From contig NZ_LZZT01000037.1 in the NCBI RefSeq assembly GCF_014170305.1, positions 1-64,000 on the forward strand: a DNA stretch of 64,000 bases, given 5' to 3'. Under the pieces are notes generated by a model, which did no database searches, was not told the DNA's origin, and was given only the letters and a program-made list of their open reading frames with translations. The translations under genes were made by a program, and so were the position numbers. The DNA comes from Achromobacter sp. UMC71. GTDB taxonomy: Bacteria; Pseudomonadota; Gammaproteobacteria; Burkholderiales; Burkholderiaceae_B. Position 1 is the first letter of the stretch. Each line of letters starts with the position of its first letter. Shown in pieces: positions 1 through 8,486 of the stretch.

Positions 1-113
1 GCTTGAAGGGGCGCCAGCGGGGTGGGACGCGGGGTGTTGGAATCGGACGCTGCGGGACGAATGAGAAATGCTAAAATCCGCCCGCTGACCCGGTTTGACC
101 GGTATGGGAATAG

Positions 114-137
114 GGCGAATGAGATTCGCCTTTTTTT
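114..137 (+). terminator. intrinsic terminator of the gene upstream of ppiD
   Basis: A perfect 7-bp stem GGCGAAT/ATTCGCC with a 3-nt loop is followed by seven T residues. It faces the plus strand and must end a transcription unit that lies mostly left of the window. I see no gene in bases 1-113. Confidence 0.8.
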
Positions 138-196
138 ATGCGTTTTCGTGCGGCCCGGGGCGGAAGTCTCCTCCCGTGTGCGGCAACAGGGATTCC

Positions 197-2164
197 ATGT
201 TCGAATTTATTCGCAGCCATCGGCGCTGGATGCAGTTCATCCTGCTGCTTCTGATTGTGCCTTCCTTCTTCCTCGTCGGGATTCAAGGCTATGACAGCTT
301 CATGCGCCGCGAGCCTGAATTGGCTACGGTCGCTGGCCAGCCTATTTCCCGCGCCGAGTTCGACCAGGCGCACCGCAACCAGCTGGAGCAATTCCGTCAA
401 CGCCTGGGCGCGCAGTTCGACCCCGCGGTGATCGATACGCCGGCGCTGCGCGAAAGCCTGCTGAACCAGCTGATCAATCAGCGCCTCCTGGCCAATGTGG
501 CCGTGGACAACCGTTTCTCGGTGTCCGACGAAACGCTGCGCAACACCATTGCCGCGATTCCGGAAGTCCAGGACAACGGCCGTTTCTCGCCCGAGCGCTA
601 TCGCCAGGTGCTGGCCGCCCAAGGCATGTCGCCCACGTCGTTCGAGGCCGGCCTGCGCCGCGACCTGGCCGTGGCCCGTGTGCTGGAGCCCGTCGGCCAG
701 TCGGCCCGCGCGCCGTCCGAAGTGGTGACCACGCTGGAAACCGCCTTGACGCAGCAGCGCACGGTGCAGCTGCGCCGCTTCGCCGCCGCCGATTTCCGTT
801 CTCAAGTGACGGTCACGCCGGCTGACATCCAGACCTGGTACGACACCAACAAGCAGCAATTGCAGATCCCCGAACAGGTGCAGGTGCAATACCTGGTGCT
901 GGACGAGGCCGCCGCCACACAAGGCGTGACGGTCAAGGACGAGGACCTGGCGTCCTACTACGAGCAGAACAAGAATCGCTTCGGCCAGCCCGAGCGCCGC
1001 CGCGCCAGCCACATCATGATCGAAGTGCCCGCGGGCGCCTCGGAAGATGCGCGCAAGGCCGCCCGCGCCAAGGCGGAAGACCTGGCCAAGCAGGCCGCGG
1101 CCGACCCGGCGCAGTTCGCCGAGCTGGCTCGCAAGAATTCGCAGGACGCCGGTTCGGCCGCCAACGGTGGCGACCTGGGCTGGCTGGCGCCGGGCATGCT
1201 GTCCGGTCCGCTGGAAAAGGCGGTGTTCAGCCAGACCAAGGACCAGGTGTCGGGCGTGGTGGAAAGCCCGTCGGGCTTCCACGTGGTCAAGGTCACGGAA
1301 ATCCAGCCCGCCGCAGTCAAGCCGCTGGCCGAGGTCAAGGAGCAGATCACCGCTGAAGTCCGCAAGCAATTGGCCGCCGCGCGTTTCTCGGATATGGCCA
1401 GCCAGCTGAACAAGCAGGTCTACGACCAGCGCGACAGCCTGCAGCCGGCCGCCGACGCGGTGGGTCTGAAGCTGCGCACGGCCTCGGGCGTCACCCGCGA
1501 AGGCCTGCTGCCCGCCGGCCAGGCTGGCCCGGGTTCCGCCGTCGACAGCCCGGATGCCGCGCTGCTGGACAACCCGCGTGTGCGCCAGGTGGTGTTTTCG
1601 CCCGACGTGCTGCGTGAAAAGCAGAATTCCGGCGTGATCGAACTGTCGCCCGACACGATGATGGCGATCCGCGTGGCCGCGGTTGAACCCGCCCACATTC
1701 CGCCGCTGGACAAGGTCAGCGATTCGATCCGCGCCAAGCTGCTGGACGAGCGCTCGGCCGAGGCTGCCAAGAAGGCCGGCGAAGCCGCGCTGGCGGCCGA
1801 TCAGGCCAATCCGGCTGCCGCGCCGGAGGGCTTCGGCGGTCCGCTGATGGTGTCGCGCCAGGATCCCAAGAGCCTGCCGCGCCCGGTGCTGGACGCCGTG
1901 ATGCGCCTGCCGGCGTCCAAGCTGCCGGCCTACACCGGTGTGCAATCGGGTGCCGACTACACGCTGGTGCGCCTGGAGAAGGTCGACGCCGGCACGGTTG
2001 ACGCCGCCGACAAGGAGCGCCTGGCGCAGCAGTTGTCGGGCGCCTGGGGCCAGGCCGAAAACGAAGCGCTGGTGCGCATGTTGCGCGAAGAATATAAGGT
2101 ACAGGTGCTGCCGGCCGCCGCCGAGGTCATCCGGGGCGACCAGCCCCAGCAAGCGGCGGGCTGA
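197..2164 (+). CDS. ppiD: PpiD/SurA-like periplasmic peptidyl-prolyl isomerase
   Basis: Inner-membrane-anchored periplasmic folding factor of 655 residues. The start at 197 is chosen because the protein then opens with MFEFIRSHRRWMQ followed by one hydrophobic anchor (about residues 12-30), the standard PpiD layout; an in-frame ATG at 95 would add 34 unlikely residues and lies inside the preceding terminator region. A SurA_N/PpiD N-terminal domain follows, and a parvulin rotamase domain sits around residues 265-365 (ASHIMIEV at its start, GGDLGWLAPG in the middle, GFHVVKVTEI at its end). Family role: chaperone for newly exported proteins near the Sec translocon. In many proteobacteria ppiD follows lon-hupB; the terminator just upstream fits the end of such a unit. 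It converges on tesA with a 15-bp gap. Confidence 0.9.
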   Translation: MFEFIRSHRRWMQFILLLLIVPSFFLVGIQGYDSFMRREPELATVAGQPISRAEFDQAHRNQLEQFRQRLGAQFDPAVIDTPALRESLLNQLINQRLLANVAVDNRFSVSDETLRNTIAAIPEVQDNGRFSPERYRQVLAAQGMSPTSFEAGLRRDLAVARVLEPVGQSARAPSEVVTTLETALTQQRTVQLRRFAAADFRSQVTVTPADIQTWYDTNKQQLQIPEQVQVQYLVLDEAAATQGVTVKDEDLASYYEQNKNRFGQPERRRASHIMIEVPAGASEDARKAARAKAEDLAKQAAADPAQFAELARKNSQDAGSAANGGDLGWLAPGMLSGPLEKAVFSQTKDQVSGVVESPSGFHVVKVTEIQPAAVKPLAEVKEQITAEVRKQLAAARFSDMASQLNKQVYDQRDSLQPAADAVGLKLRTASGVTREGLLPAGQAGPGSAVDSPDAALLDNPRVRQVVFSPDVLREKQNSGVIELSPDTMMAIRVAAVEPAHIPPLDKVSDSIRAKLLDERSAEAAKKAGEAALAADQANPAAAPEGFGGPLMVSRQDPKSLPRPVLDAVMRLPASKLPAYTGVQSGADYTLVRLEKVDAGTVDAADKERLAQQLSGAWGQAENEALVRMLREEYKVQVLPAAAEVIRGDQPQQAAG

Positions 2165-2179
2165 TCCGCCGCGCCACGC

Positions 2180-2827
2180 TTATTGCAGGAGTGGCCGCAG
2201 CGCCGGCCACACATTGTCCAGCAACTGGGCCTGGGCATCCTCGTTGGGATGGATGCCGTCGGCCTGGAACATCGCCCGGTTCGTTGCAATGCCTTCCATC
2301 AGGAAGGGCACGAGCCGGGCGTTTTCGTCTTTGGCGACCGTCGGGAACACCTGGGCAAAGCGTTGGGTGTAATCGCGGCCGTAGTTGGGCGGGATCTGCA
2401 TACCCACGATGACCACCTGGGCATCGGCCTTGCGGGCCGCCTGCGCCATGGTGCGCAGGTTCTGTTCCGTCATGTTCAGCGGCAGGCCGCGCAGCGCGTC
2501 GTTGGACCCCAGTTCCAGCACCACCACCGCCGGCTCATGCTGGCGCAGCAGCGCGGGCAGGCGCGCGACGCCGCCGCTAGTGGTGTCGCCGCTGATGCTG
2601 GCGTTCACCACCTTGTACTTCGGGTATTGTTCGGTAAGCCGGGCCGACAGCAACGGCACCCAGCCGGTGCCGCGCTTGATGCCGTATTCGGCGGCCAGGC
2701 TGTCGCCCACCACCAGCACGGTGCGCAGCGCGGAACCCTGGGCCGCGGCGGCGGTCTGAGCGTGGGCGGGCGCCAAGAGGGCGGTCGCGAGGGCGGACGT
2801 AAGTAGCAGACGGGGAAATAGGCGCAT
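2180..2827 (-). CDS. tesA: GDSL-family arylesterase / acyl-CoA thioesterase I
   Basis: Secreted lysophospholipase/thioesterase-like esterase of 215 residues. It has a signal peptide (MRLFPRLLLTSALATALLAPAHA), the block I GDSL serine in VVGDSLAAEYG, the block III SND motif in ELGSNDALRG, and the C-terminal DGIHPN block that carries the catalytic Asp and His. The start at 2827 is set by the signal peptide; a longer in-frame reading to 3088 runs antisense to the ABC gene and is rejected. The gene diverges from the neighbouring ABC ATPase and the two ATG codons overlap by 2 bases, an arrangement also known for tesA/ybbA in enterobacteria. Substrate preference cannot be read from sequence. Confidence 0.9.
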   Translation of the reverse strand: MRLFPRLLLTSALATALLAPAHAQTAAAAQGSALRTVLVVGDSLAAEYGIKRGTGWVPLLSARLTEQYPKYKVVNASISGDTTSGGVARLPALLRQHEPAVVVLELGSNDALRGLPLNMTEQNLRTMAQAARKADAQVVIVGMQIPPNYGRDYTQRFAQVFPTVAKDENARLVPFLMEGIATNRAMFQADGIHPNEDAQAQLLDNVWPALRPLLQ

Positions 2828-3497
2828 GGATAGCAAGAATTCGATCGAGGTGAAAGGGCTGGGCAAGCGGGTAGCCGATGCCGGCGGGACGCTGTCTATC
2901 CTGGAAGACATCGATTTTACGGTGGCGGCGGGCAGCGCCGTGGCCATCACCGGCAGCTCCGGTTCCGGCAAGTCCACTTTATTGGGACTCTTGGCGGGCC
3001 TGGATGTTCCCAGCTCGGGCAGCGTGCGCCTGGCCGGGCAGGACCTGTTCGCGCTCGACGAGGACGGCCGGGCGCGCCTGCGCGCCAATCACGTGGGATT
3101 TGTGTTTCAGTCGTTTCAGCTGCTGCCGAACCTGACGGCGCTGGAAAACGTGATGCTGCCGCTGGAATTGGCCGGCCAGCCGGCCCGCGAGGCTGCGCAG
3201 GCCATGCTGGAACGGGTGGGGCTGGGCGCGCGGCTGCATCATTATCCGCGCACCCTGTCGGGCGGCGAGCAGCAGCGGGTGTCCCTGGCCCGTGCGTTCG
3301 TGGTGCAGCCGGACCTGCTGTTCGCGGACGAACCCACCGGCAGCCTGGATGCCGCCACGGGCGTGACGGTCATCGACCTGATGTTCGACCTGCACCGGGA
3401 ACACGGCACCACCCTGGTGCTGGTGACCCATGATCCGCAGCTGGCCGCGCGTTGCGCCAGCCAGCTGGTGCTGGCGGCCGGACGCGTGGTCCAGTAG
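2826..3497 (+). CDS. ybbA: YbbA-type ABC transporter ATP-binding protein
   Basis: Cytoplasmic ATPase of 223 residues in the LolD/MacB-like (type VII ABC) group. Walker A is GSSGSGKST, the signature is LSGGEQQRVSLARAF, and Walker B is LLFADEPTGSLD. In enterobacteria the partner is the large permease YbbP encoded immediately downstream. Here no permease follows: the next gene is convergent and belongs to another system, so this ATPase is an orphan in this window or uses a subunit encoded elsewhere. GGGGA about 8 bases before the ATG serves as ribosome binding site and lies inside the tesA coding sequence. Confidence 0.85.
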   Translation: MDSKNSIEVKGLGKRVADAGGTLSILEDIDFTVAAGSAVAITGSSGSGKSTLLGLLAGLDVPSSGSVRLAGQDLFALDEDGRARLRANHVGFVFQSFQLLPNLTALENVMLPLELAGQPAREAAQAMLERVGLGARLHHYPRTLSGGEQQRVSLARAFVVQPDLLFADEPTGSLDAATGVTVIDLMFDLHREHGTTLVLVTHDPQLAARCASQLVLAAGRVVQ

Positions 3498-3531
3498 GGG
3501 TCTGCCCGTCGGGCCTGCGCAAAGGGCGCCC

Positions 3532-3564
3532 GCGGGCCGGCGGCCGGCAGGCCTGGCGGCCCGC
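3532..3564. terminator. GC-rich hairpin between convergent genes
   Basis: Inverted repeat GCGGGCC/GGCCCGC in the 80-bp gap between ybbA and the convergent binding-protein gene. There is no T-run, so intrinsic termination is only likely, not shown. Confidence 0.4.
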
Positions 3565-3577
3565 CGGATAGCCTCGC

Positions 3578-4561
3578 TTATTTGGCCTTGGCGACCGCCT
3601 GGTTCCAGGCCGTGACCACCGCTTCATATTCCTTGGCCGCCGCGTCCTGGCTGACCGGGAAGATCTTGATGCTCTTGAAGTCGGGCAGGGTGGTCAGGCT
3701 GGCCACCGCGATGTCCGTGCGGGTGGGGCGGCGGAAGTTCTTCACCAGTTGCGCTTCCTGGGCTTCCTTGCTGAGCAGGCCGTCGTACAGCGCCTTGGCC
3801 GCATCCAGGTTCTTGGCGCCCTTGATGATGAACATGCCTTCGGGCGCCAGGTAGCTGCCCTCGGACGGGTAGACCAGCTTGATTTCCTTCTGGCCGCCGG
3901 CCACGTATTCCTGGGCGGCGTATTCCAGCGTCATGCCCACTGCGTATTCGCCTGCGGCGACGCCCTTGTAGGTGGTGCCGGACGAGGCCGTGACCACGGC
4001 GTTGGCGGCGATCTTGTCCAGGCCTTCCTGGCCAAACTGCTTGTACAGACCGTAGACCAGCATGTAGGCAGTGCCGCTCTTGGACGGATCGGTGATGGCG
4101 AACTTGCCCTTCCATTGCGGCTGCATCAGGTCCGACCAGGTGGCCGGGGCCGGCAGGCCCTTGAGCTGGCGCTCGTTGACCATCAGCACCATGATGTGCA
4201 CGTTGGTGCCCACCCACAGATCATCCGGGCCGCGGAACTCGGCGGGAATCTTGTCCAGATCGGGCGAGCGGTAGGGCTGCAGATGCTGGCGATAGGCGCC
4301 CAGGGTGCCGAAGCCGCCGCTCCAGAACAGGTCGCCGCGCGGGTTCTGCGCTTCGGCTTCGATGCGCTTCATCATCGTGCCCGTGCCGCCGGTCACCGGC
4401 TGCACGTTCAGCTTGGGCGACTTCGCCTTGACGGCGTCCAGCGCGGTTTCGATGGTCTCGGTGTTGTTGGACGAATACAGGACCACGTTCTGGGCGTGCA
4501 GGGCGCCCGAGGCCAGGGTGGCGGCCAGCAGGCCGGTTTGCAGGAGGTGTTTGAGTTGCAT
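3578..4561 (-). CDS. ABC importer periplasmic binding protein (ferric iron/phosphonate type)
   Basis: Binding protein of 327 residues with a Sec signal peptide (MQLKHLLQTGLLAATLASGALHA, then QNVVLYSSNN). The opening VVLYSSNNTET, the GGTGTMMKR and WSGGFGTLGAY segments and the overall length match the AfuA/FbpA-like family that binds Fe3+, thiamine, spermidine or 2-aminoethylphosphonate. The paired tyrosines that bind iron in FbpA are not obvious near EYAAQEY, so iron is not assured. It is the first gene of a three-gene minus-strand set whose ATPase is most promoter-distal by position but whose promoter lies above 7321; read 5' to 3' the order is ATPase, permease, binding protein. The start codon is set by the signal peptide. 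Confidence 0.8.
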   Translation of the reverse strand: MQLKHLLQTGLLAATLASGALHAQNVVLYSSNNTETIETALDAVKAKSPKLNVQPVTGGTGTMMKRIEAEAQNPRGDLFWSGGFGTLGAYRQHLQPYRSPDLDKIPAEFRGPDDLWVGTNVHIMVLMVNERQLKGLPAPATWSDLMQPQWKGKFAITDPSKSGTAYMLVYGLYKQFGQEGLDKIAANAVVTASSGTTYKGVAAGEYAVGMTLEYAAQEYVAGGQKEIKLVYPSEGSYLAPEGMFIIKGAKNLDAAKALYDGLLSKEAQEAQLVKNFRRPTRTDIAVASLTTLPDFKSIKIFPVSQDAAAKEYEAVVTAWNQAVAKAK

Positions 4562-4584
4562 GGGAAGCCTTTGGTGGGTGCGGG

Positions 4585-6231
4585 TTATTTGCCGGAGAAA
4601 AGCTTGATGCGGAACGCTTTGACCGACACGATGATGGGCAGCACGATCACGGTCACCAGGGCGGCGCCGTAGGCCGAGGCCATGCCCAGGCGGCCGCCGT
4701 CGACCTGACGGAAGATGGCGATGGGCATGGTTTCCAGCCCGCCGCTGTAGGCCACGATCGAGGCCGATAACTCGGAAATCGTGGTCAGCCACATCAGGAT
4801 GGCGGCCGAGATGATCGAAGCCTTCATGGCGGGCAGGATCACCTTGAAGAAGGTCATCAGCGGCGACACGCCCAGGCTGATCGACGCTTCCTCGATCGAG
4901 TCGGGGATGTTGAACAGCACCGACGAGGCGTTGCGCACCGCGAACGGCAGCCGCCGCACGGCATAACACAGCACCATGATCCCGGACGTGCCTGCCAGCA
5001 CGAGCCAGCCGGTGTTGAAGGTCTGCACCAGCGCAATGCCCAGCACCGTGCCCGAGATGGTCAGGGGCAGCACCACGATGTAGTCCAGCACCTGGGTGAA
5101 GGCGCTGCGCTTCTTGATGGTCAGGTAGCTCACCAGCACCGCGAAGGCCACGCCGGTGACCGTGGCCAGCGAGGCGAACTTCAGCGAATTCAGGATGGGT
5201 TCCGGCGCGCCGTGCAGCGCGCGCTGCATGCTGGCCAGCGACCACGAGCCCCATTGCATCACCGGGCCGCTGGTCTTGGTGAAGGCCGCCACGAATACGA
5301 TCACCAACGGCAGCATCGACACCAGGATCACGAACCCGACGCCGCCGGTGTAGAGCAGGGCCGTCCAGGACCGCACGCGGCGCGCGGCCGGCGCGCGGCC
5401 CTGCGTCATGGTGTAGACCTTGCGTTCGACCACGCGCTTCTGGATGAAGAGCACGATGGCGACGATGGCGATGGACACCACCGACATGGCGCTTTGCAGC
5501 GTGGGGCTGCCGCCCATTTCGCTGACGAAGGTGTTGTAGGTCATGACCGACAGGAGCGGCACGCGGCTGCCCAGCAGCATGGCCAGCGCGAAGTTGCCCA
5601 CCACCAGGGTGAACACCACCAACGCATTCACCAGCACCGCCGGCAGCAGCACCGGCACCAGCACGCGCAGCTTGGTCATGAAGGGCGGGGTGCCCAGGCT
5701 GAGCCCGGCTTCTTCCAGCTGGCCGTCAAAGCCGCGCAACGCGGCCAGCACACCCAGGTAGATGTAGGTGTAGTAGACCAGCGTCATCGAAAACACCATG
5801 CCGGTCCAGCCGTAGAACGACGGCAAAGCGATGCCCGCCTCGCCCAGCAGGTTGGTCAGGATGCCGTTGTTGCCCAGGATCAGCAGCCACGACTGGCCCA
5901 CGATGATCTCGGGAATCACGATGGTCAGCACCGGCAGGATGGCCACCAGGTTCTTCAGCGGGAAGTCGTAGCGGGCCACCATGTAGGCGAACGGCACGCC
6001 CACCAGGATGGTGCAGGTGGTCACCGCCAGCCCCAGCACCAGCGTGTTGCCGAAGGCCTCCAGGTATTGCGAATCGGCCAGCAGGGCCTTGAAGCCTTCC
6101 AGCGAGAAGCCGCCGTCCTGGCCGGTGATGCTGTTGCTGAACAGCACCCCCAGCGGATACAGCACGAAAAACAGCAACAGCGTCAGGCTGATTGCGGTCA
6201 GGATGCCCCAGGGCCACCATTTGATCTTCAT
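4585..6231 (-). CDS. ABC importer permease, fused two-domain FbpB type
   Basis: Inner-membrane permease of 548 residues, about twice the length of a single-domain permease and with two binding-protein-dependent transport modules in tandem, the layout of FbpB/AfuB. Each half has six or so hydrophobic segments and a cytoplasmic EAA loop: EEAGLSLGTPPFMT in the first half and EEASISLGVSPLMT in the second, both ending at the ATPase contact site. It sits 13 bp after the ATPase gene and 23 bp before the binding-protein gene, so the three are co-transcribed. Confidence 0.88.
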   Translation of the reverse strand: MKIKWWPWGILTAISLTLLLFFVLYPLGVLFSNSITGQDGGFSLEGFKALLADSQYLEAFGNTLVLGLAVTTCTILVGVPFAYMVARYDFPLKNLVAILPVLTIVIPEIIVGQSWLLILGNNGILTNLLGEAGIALPSFYGWTGMVFSMTLVYYTYIYLGVLAALRGFDGQLEEAGLSLGTPPFMTKLRVLVPVLLPAVLVNALVVFTLVVGNFALAMLLGSRVPLLSVMTYNTFVSEMGGSPTLQSAMSVVSIAIVAIVLFIQKRVVERKVYTMTQGRAPAARRVRSWTALLYTGGVGFVILVSMLPLVIVFVAAFTKTSGPVMQWGSWSLASMQRALHGAPEPILNSLKFASLATVTGVAFAVLVSYLTIKKRSAFTQVLDYIVVLPLTISGTVLGIALVQTFNTGWLVLAGTSGIMVLCYAVRRLPFAVRNASSVLFNIPDSIEEASISLGVSPLMTFFKVILPAMKASIISAAILMWLTTISELSASIVAYSGGLETMPIAIFRQVDGGRLGMASAYGAALVTVIVLPIIVSVKAFRIKLFSGK

Positions 6232-6244
6232 GGCGCGGGCGTCC

Positions 6245-7321
6245 TCAGGCGTTCACGACGCGGCTATCGGCGGGGATCAGCACCTGCACCGCTTCGCCCG
6301 GCTGGAATTGCGCCACCATATTGCCCGCGTGCAACTCCACGCGGATTTCCGAGCCGTCCTGCAGCCCGATACGGTAGGCGGTCTTGAAGCCCAGGTACTG
6401 GCGCCGCAGCACCTTGCCGGGCAGCGTGTTGGGCACATACGGGGCGGGGGCCATCAGCGCCAGTTCCTCGGGGCGCGCGATCAGCATGGCGCGGTCGGCC
6501 AGCTCGGCGCCGCCCAGCGTGCCGTCAAAGCCCAGTCCGCACAGCTCGTAGCGCACATGCCCGGCCGGCGCGCCCGTCAGGCCGCCGCGGGCCGGCACCG
6601 GGATCACGTTGGCCGAGCCGATGAAGTCGGCCACGTAGGCGTTGACGGGGGTGCCGTATAGTTCCTCGGGCGTGCCCAGCTGGGCGATGTTGCCGCTGTC
6701 CATGATGGCGATGCGGTCGGACATCGCCAGCGCTTCTTCCTGGTCGTGCGTCACAAACACGGTGGTGATGCCGGCTTCGCGCACCAAATCCAGGATCACG
6801 TCGCGCATCTGCAGGCGCATCTTGGCGTCCAGATTGGACAGCGGCTCGTCCATCAGCAGCACGCGCGGACGGATCACCAGGGCGCGCGCCAGGGCCACGC
6901 GCTGGCGTTGGCCGCCGCTCATCTGCGCCGGGTAGCGGTCGGCCAGCGCCAGCAGACCGACCTTGTCCAGCGCCTCGTTGGCGCGGCGGGTGGTCTCGGC
7001 GCGGCCCACGCCGCGGGCGCGCAGGCCATACGCGACGTTGTCGAACGCGCTCTTGTCGGGAAACAGCGCGTAGTCCTGGAACACCATGCCGATGTCGCGG
7101 CGGTGCGCGGACACGTGCGTCACGTCGTCCTGGTCGAACAGCAGGCGCCCGCCGTCGGGCGCGTAAAAGCCCGCGATGCAGCGCAGCAGGGTGGTCTTGC
7201 CGCAGCCGCTGGGGCCCAGCAGCGTATAGAACGCGCCGTCGGGAATATGCAGCGACAGGTTGCGCAGCACTTGCTGGCCGCCGAAGGTCTTGATGATGCC
7301 GTCTACCGTGATGGATGCCAT
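6245..7321 (-). CDS. ABC importer ATP-binding protein (FbpC/PotA type)
   Basis: Cytoplasmic ATPase of 358 residues that drives the adjacent permease. Walker A is GPSGCGKTT, the signature is MSGGQRQRVALARAL, and Walker B is RVLLMDEPLSNLD. The C-terminal third (from about residue 240) is a TOBE-type regulatory domain, as in FbpC, PotA and PhnT. The start at 7321 (MASITVDG) is preferred over a reading from 7375 because it matches the family N-terminus. It is the first gene of the minus-strand operon; the divergent LysR-type gene at 7565 is the obvious candidate regulator. Confidence 0.87.
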   Translation of the reverse strand: MASITVDGIIKTFGGQQVLRNLSLHIPDGAFYTLLGPSGCGKTTLLRCIAGFYAPDGGRLLFDQDDVTHVSAHRRDIGMVFQDYALFPDKSAFDNVAYGLRARGVGRAETTRRANEALDKVGLLALADRYPAQMSGGQRQRVALARALVIRPRVLLMDEPLSNLDAKMRLQMRDVILDLVREAGITTVFVTHDQEEALAMSDRIAIMDSGNIAQLGTPEELYGTPVNAYVADFIGSANVIPVPARGGLTGAPAGHVRYELCGLGFDGTLGGAELADRAMLIARPEELALMAPAPYVPNTLPGKVLRRQYLGFKTAYRIGLQDGSEIRVELHAGNMVAQFQPGEAVQVLIPADSRVVNA

Positions 7322-7400
7322 GAAAGGTTCCTGCTTGGGATTGAGCGCATCATAGGAAGGCCCGCCGCCGCCCACCAGCGGTGTTTTTTAAGGCTAGTCG

Positions 7401-7413
7401 TTAGATTTTCTAA
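7401..7413. promoter_or_regulatory. candidate LysR-type operator TTAGA-N3-TCTAA
   Basis: Perfect dyad TTAGATTTTCTAA in the divergent gap between the ABC operon (start 7321) and the LysR gene (start 7565). It fits the T-N11-A rule for LysR-type regulators and lies 80 bp above the ABC start codon. Binding is inferred. Confidence 0.5.
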
Positions 7414-7564
7414 GAGGTCGGCGCCGCCGCAATCCCCTAGAATGCGGCTCATAGCGCAGGCGGATCGTGACGCACCGGCGTAAAAAAACAGATGACAAGG
7501 GAAAACGTGGGAAACAGCAGCAAAGCCTGGCGCCGTCGCGGCGCGCGGGCGGACGTCGCCTGAC

Positions 7565-8473
7565 ATGGCGGGCCCGAGCCTGCCGCCGCTGAAAGCCTTG
7601 CGGGTATTCGAGGCCGCCGCGCGCCTGCGCAGTTTCACTGCCGCTGCCGACGAGCTGAGCATCACGCACAGTGCGGTCAGCCAGCAGATCCGCATCCTCG
7701 AAGACTACGTGGGCCAGCCGCTGTTCGCGCGCGAGGCGCGCGGCGTCACGCTGCTGCCTTGCGCGCAAGCCTATTTTCCCGAGGTCCAGGCCAGCCTGGA
7801 ACGCATCGCGGCGGCCACCGCCAAGTTGCGCTCGCCCAGCTACGGCGGCTTGCTGCGCGTCAGCGCCACGCCGTCCCTGACCATGAAATGGCTGATCCCG
7901 CGGCTGTCGGCGTTCCAGGCGCTGCATCCGGGCATCGACGTGCAGTTGAGCACCCAGGGCCGTTCATTCCTGGACCGCGGCGACGATGCCGGTAGCGATG
8001 TCCGGATCCGCCACGGCTATCTGGCCCATCCCGAGATGGCCTGTGTACATTGCCTGGATGATTTCCACGTGCCGGTGGCCTCGCCGCGCTTCATCGAACG
8101 CAACCGGCTGGCCACGCCCGCCGACTGTCTGCGGCACCCGCTGCTCAAGGTGTCCAGCGGCATGGACCATTGGCCGCGCTGGTTCGCCCTGGCCAAGGTA
8201 GACGTGCCGGCGCAGTTGCCGGGTCCCGTGTTCGATCACCAGTTCCTGTGCATGCAGGCGGCCATGAACGATCTGGGCATCGCGCTGGCGCCCTGGTGCC
8301 TGTTGCAGGACGACCTGCTCGCGGACCGGCTGCGGCCCGTCTTCCTGGAGCCGCGGCTGCCCAATGCCGGTGTCCATGCCCTGTACCGGCAGGAAGGGCC
8401 TGCCGCCACCGCGGCGCGGCATTTCATCGACTGGCTGGGTCGCCAAGCCCGCCACCCCCTACCCGAACAATAG
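7565..8473 (+). CDS. LysR-type regulator, GcvA-like
   Basis: Transcription factor of 302 residues. The N-terminal helix-turn-helix covers about residues 7-65 (LPPLKALRVFEAAARLRSF, then HSAVSQQIRILEDYVG), and the phrase PLKALRVFEAAARL is typical of the GcvA subgroup. A periplasmic-binding-protein-like effector domain fills residues 95-295. It diverges from the ABC importer across 243 bp that hold a TTAGATTTTCTAA dyad, so control of that importer plus itself is likely. serB starts 13 bp after its stop, which would couple the two genes transcriptionally. Confidence 0.85.
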   Translation: MAGPSLPPLKALRVFEAAARLRSFTAAADELSITHSAVSQQIRILEDYVGQPLFAREARGVTLLPCAQAYFPEVQASLERIAAATAKLRSPSYGGLLRVSATPSLTMKWLIPRLSAFQALHPGIDVQLSTQGRSFLDRGDDAGSDVRIRHGYLAHPEMACVHCLDDFHVPVASPRFIERNRLATPADCLRHPLLKVSSGMDHWPRWFALAKVDVPAQLPGPVFDHQFLCMQAAMNDLGIALAPWCLLQDDLLADRLRPVFLEPRLPNAGVHALYRQEGPAATAARHFIDWLGRQARHPLPEQ

Positions 8474-8486
8474 AAGGACGCCGTCC

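Noticed and set aside
71..2152. 693-codon open frame antisense to ppiD
   Set aside because: Same compositional artefact; the plus-strand product is clearly PpiD.
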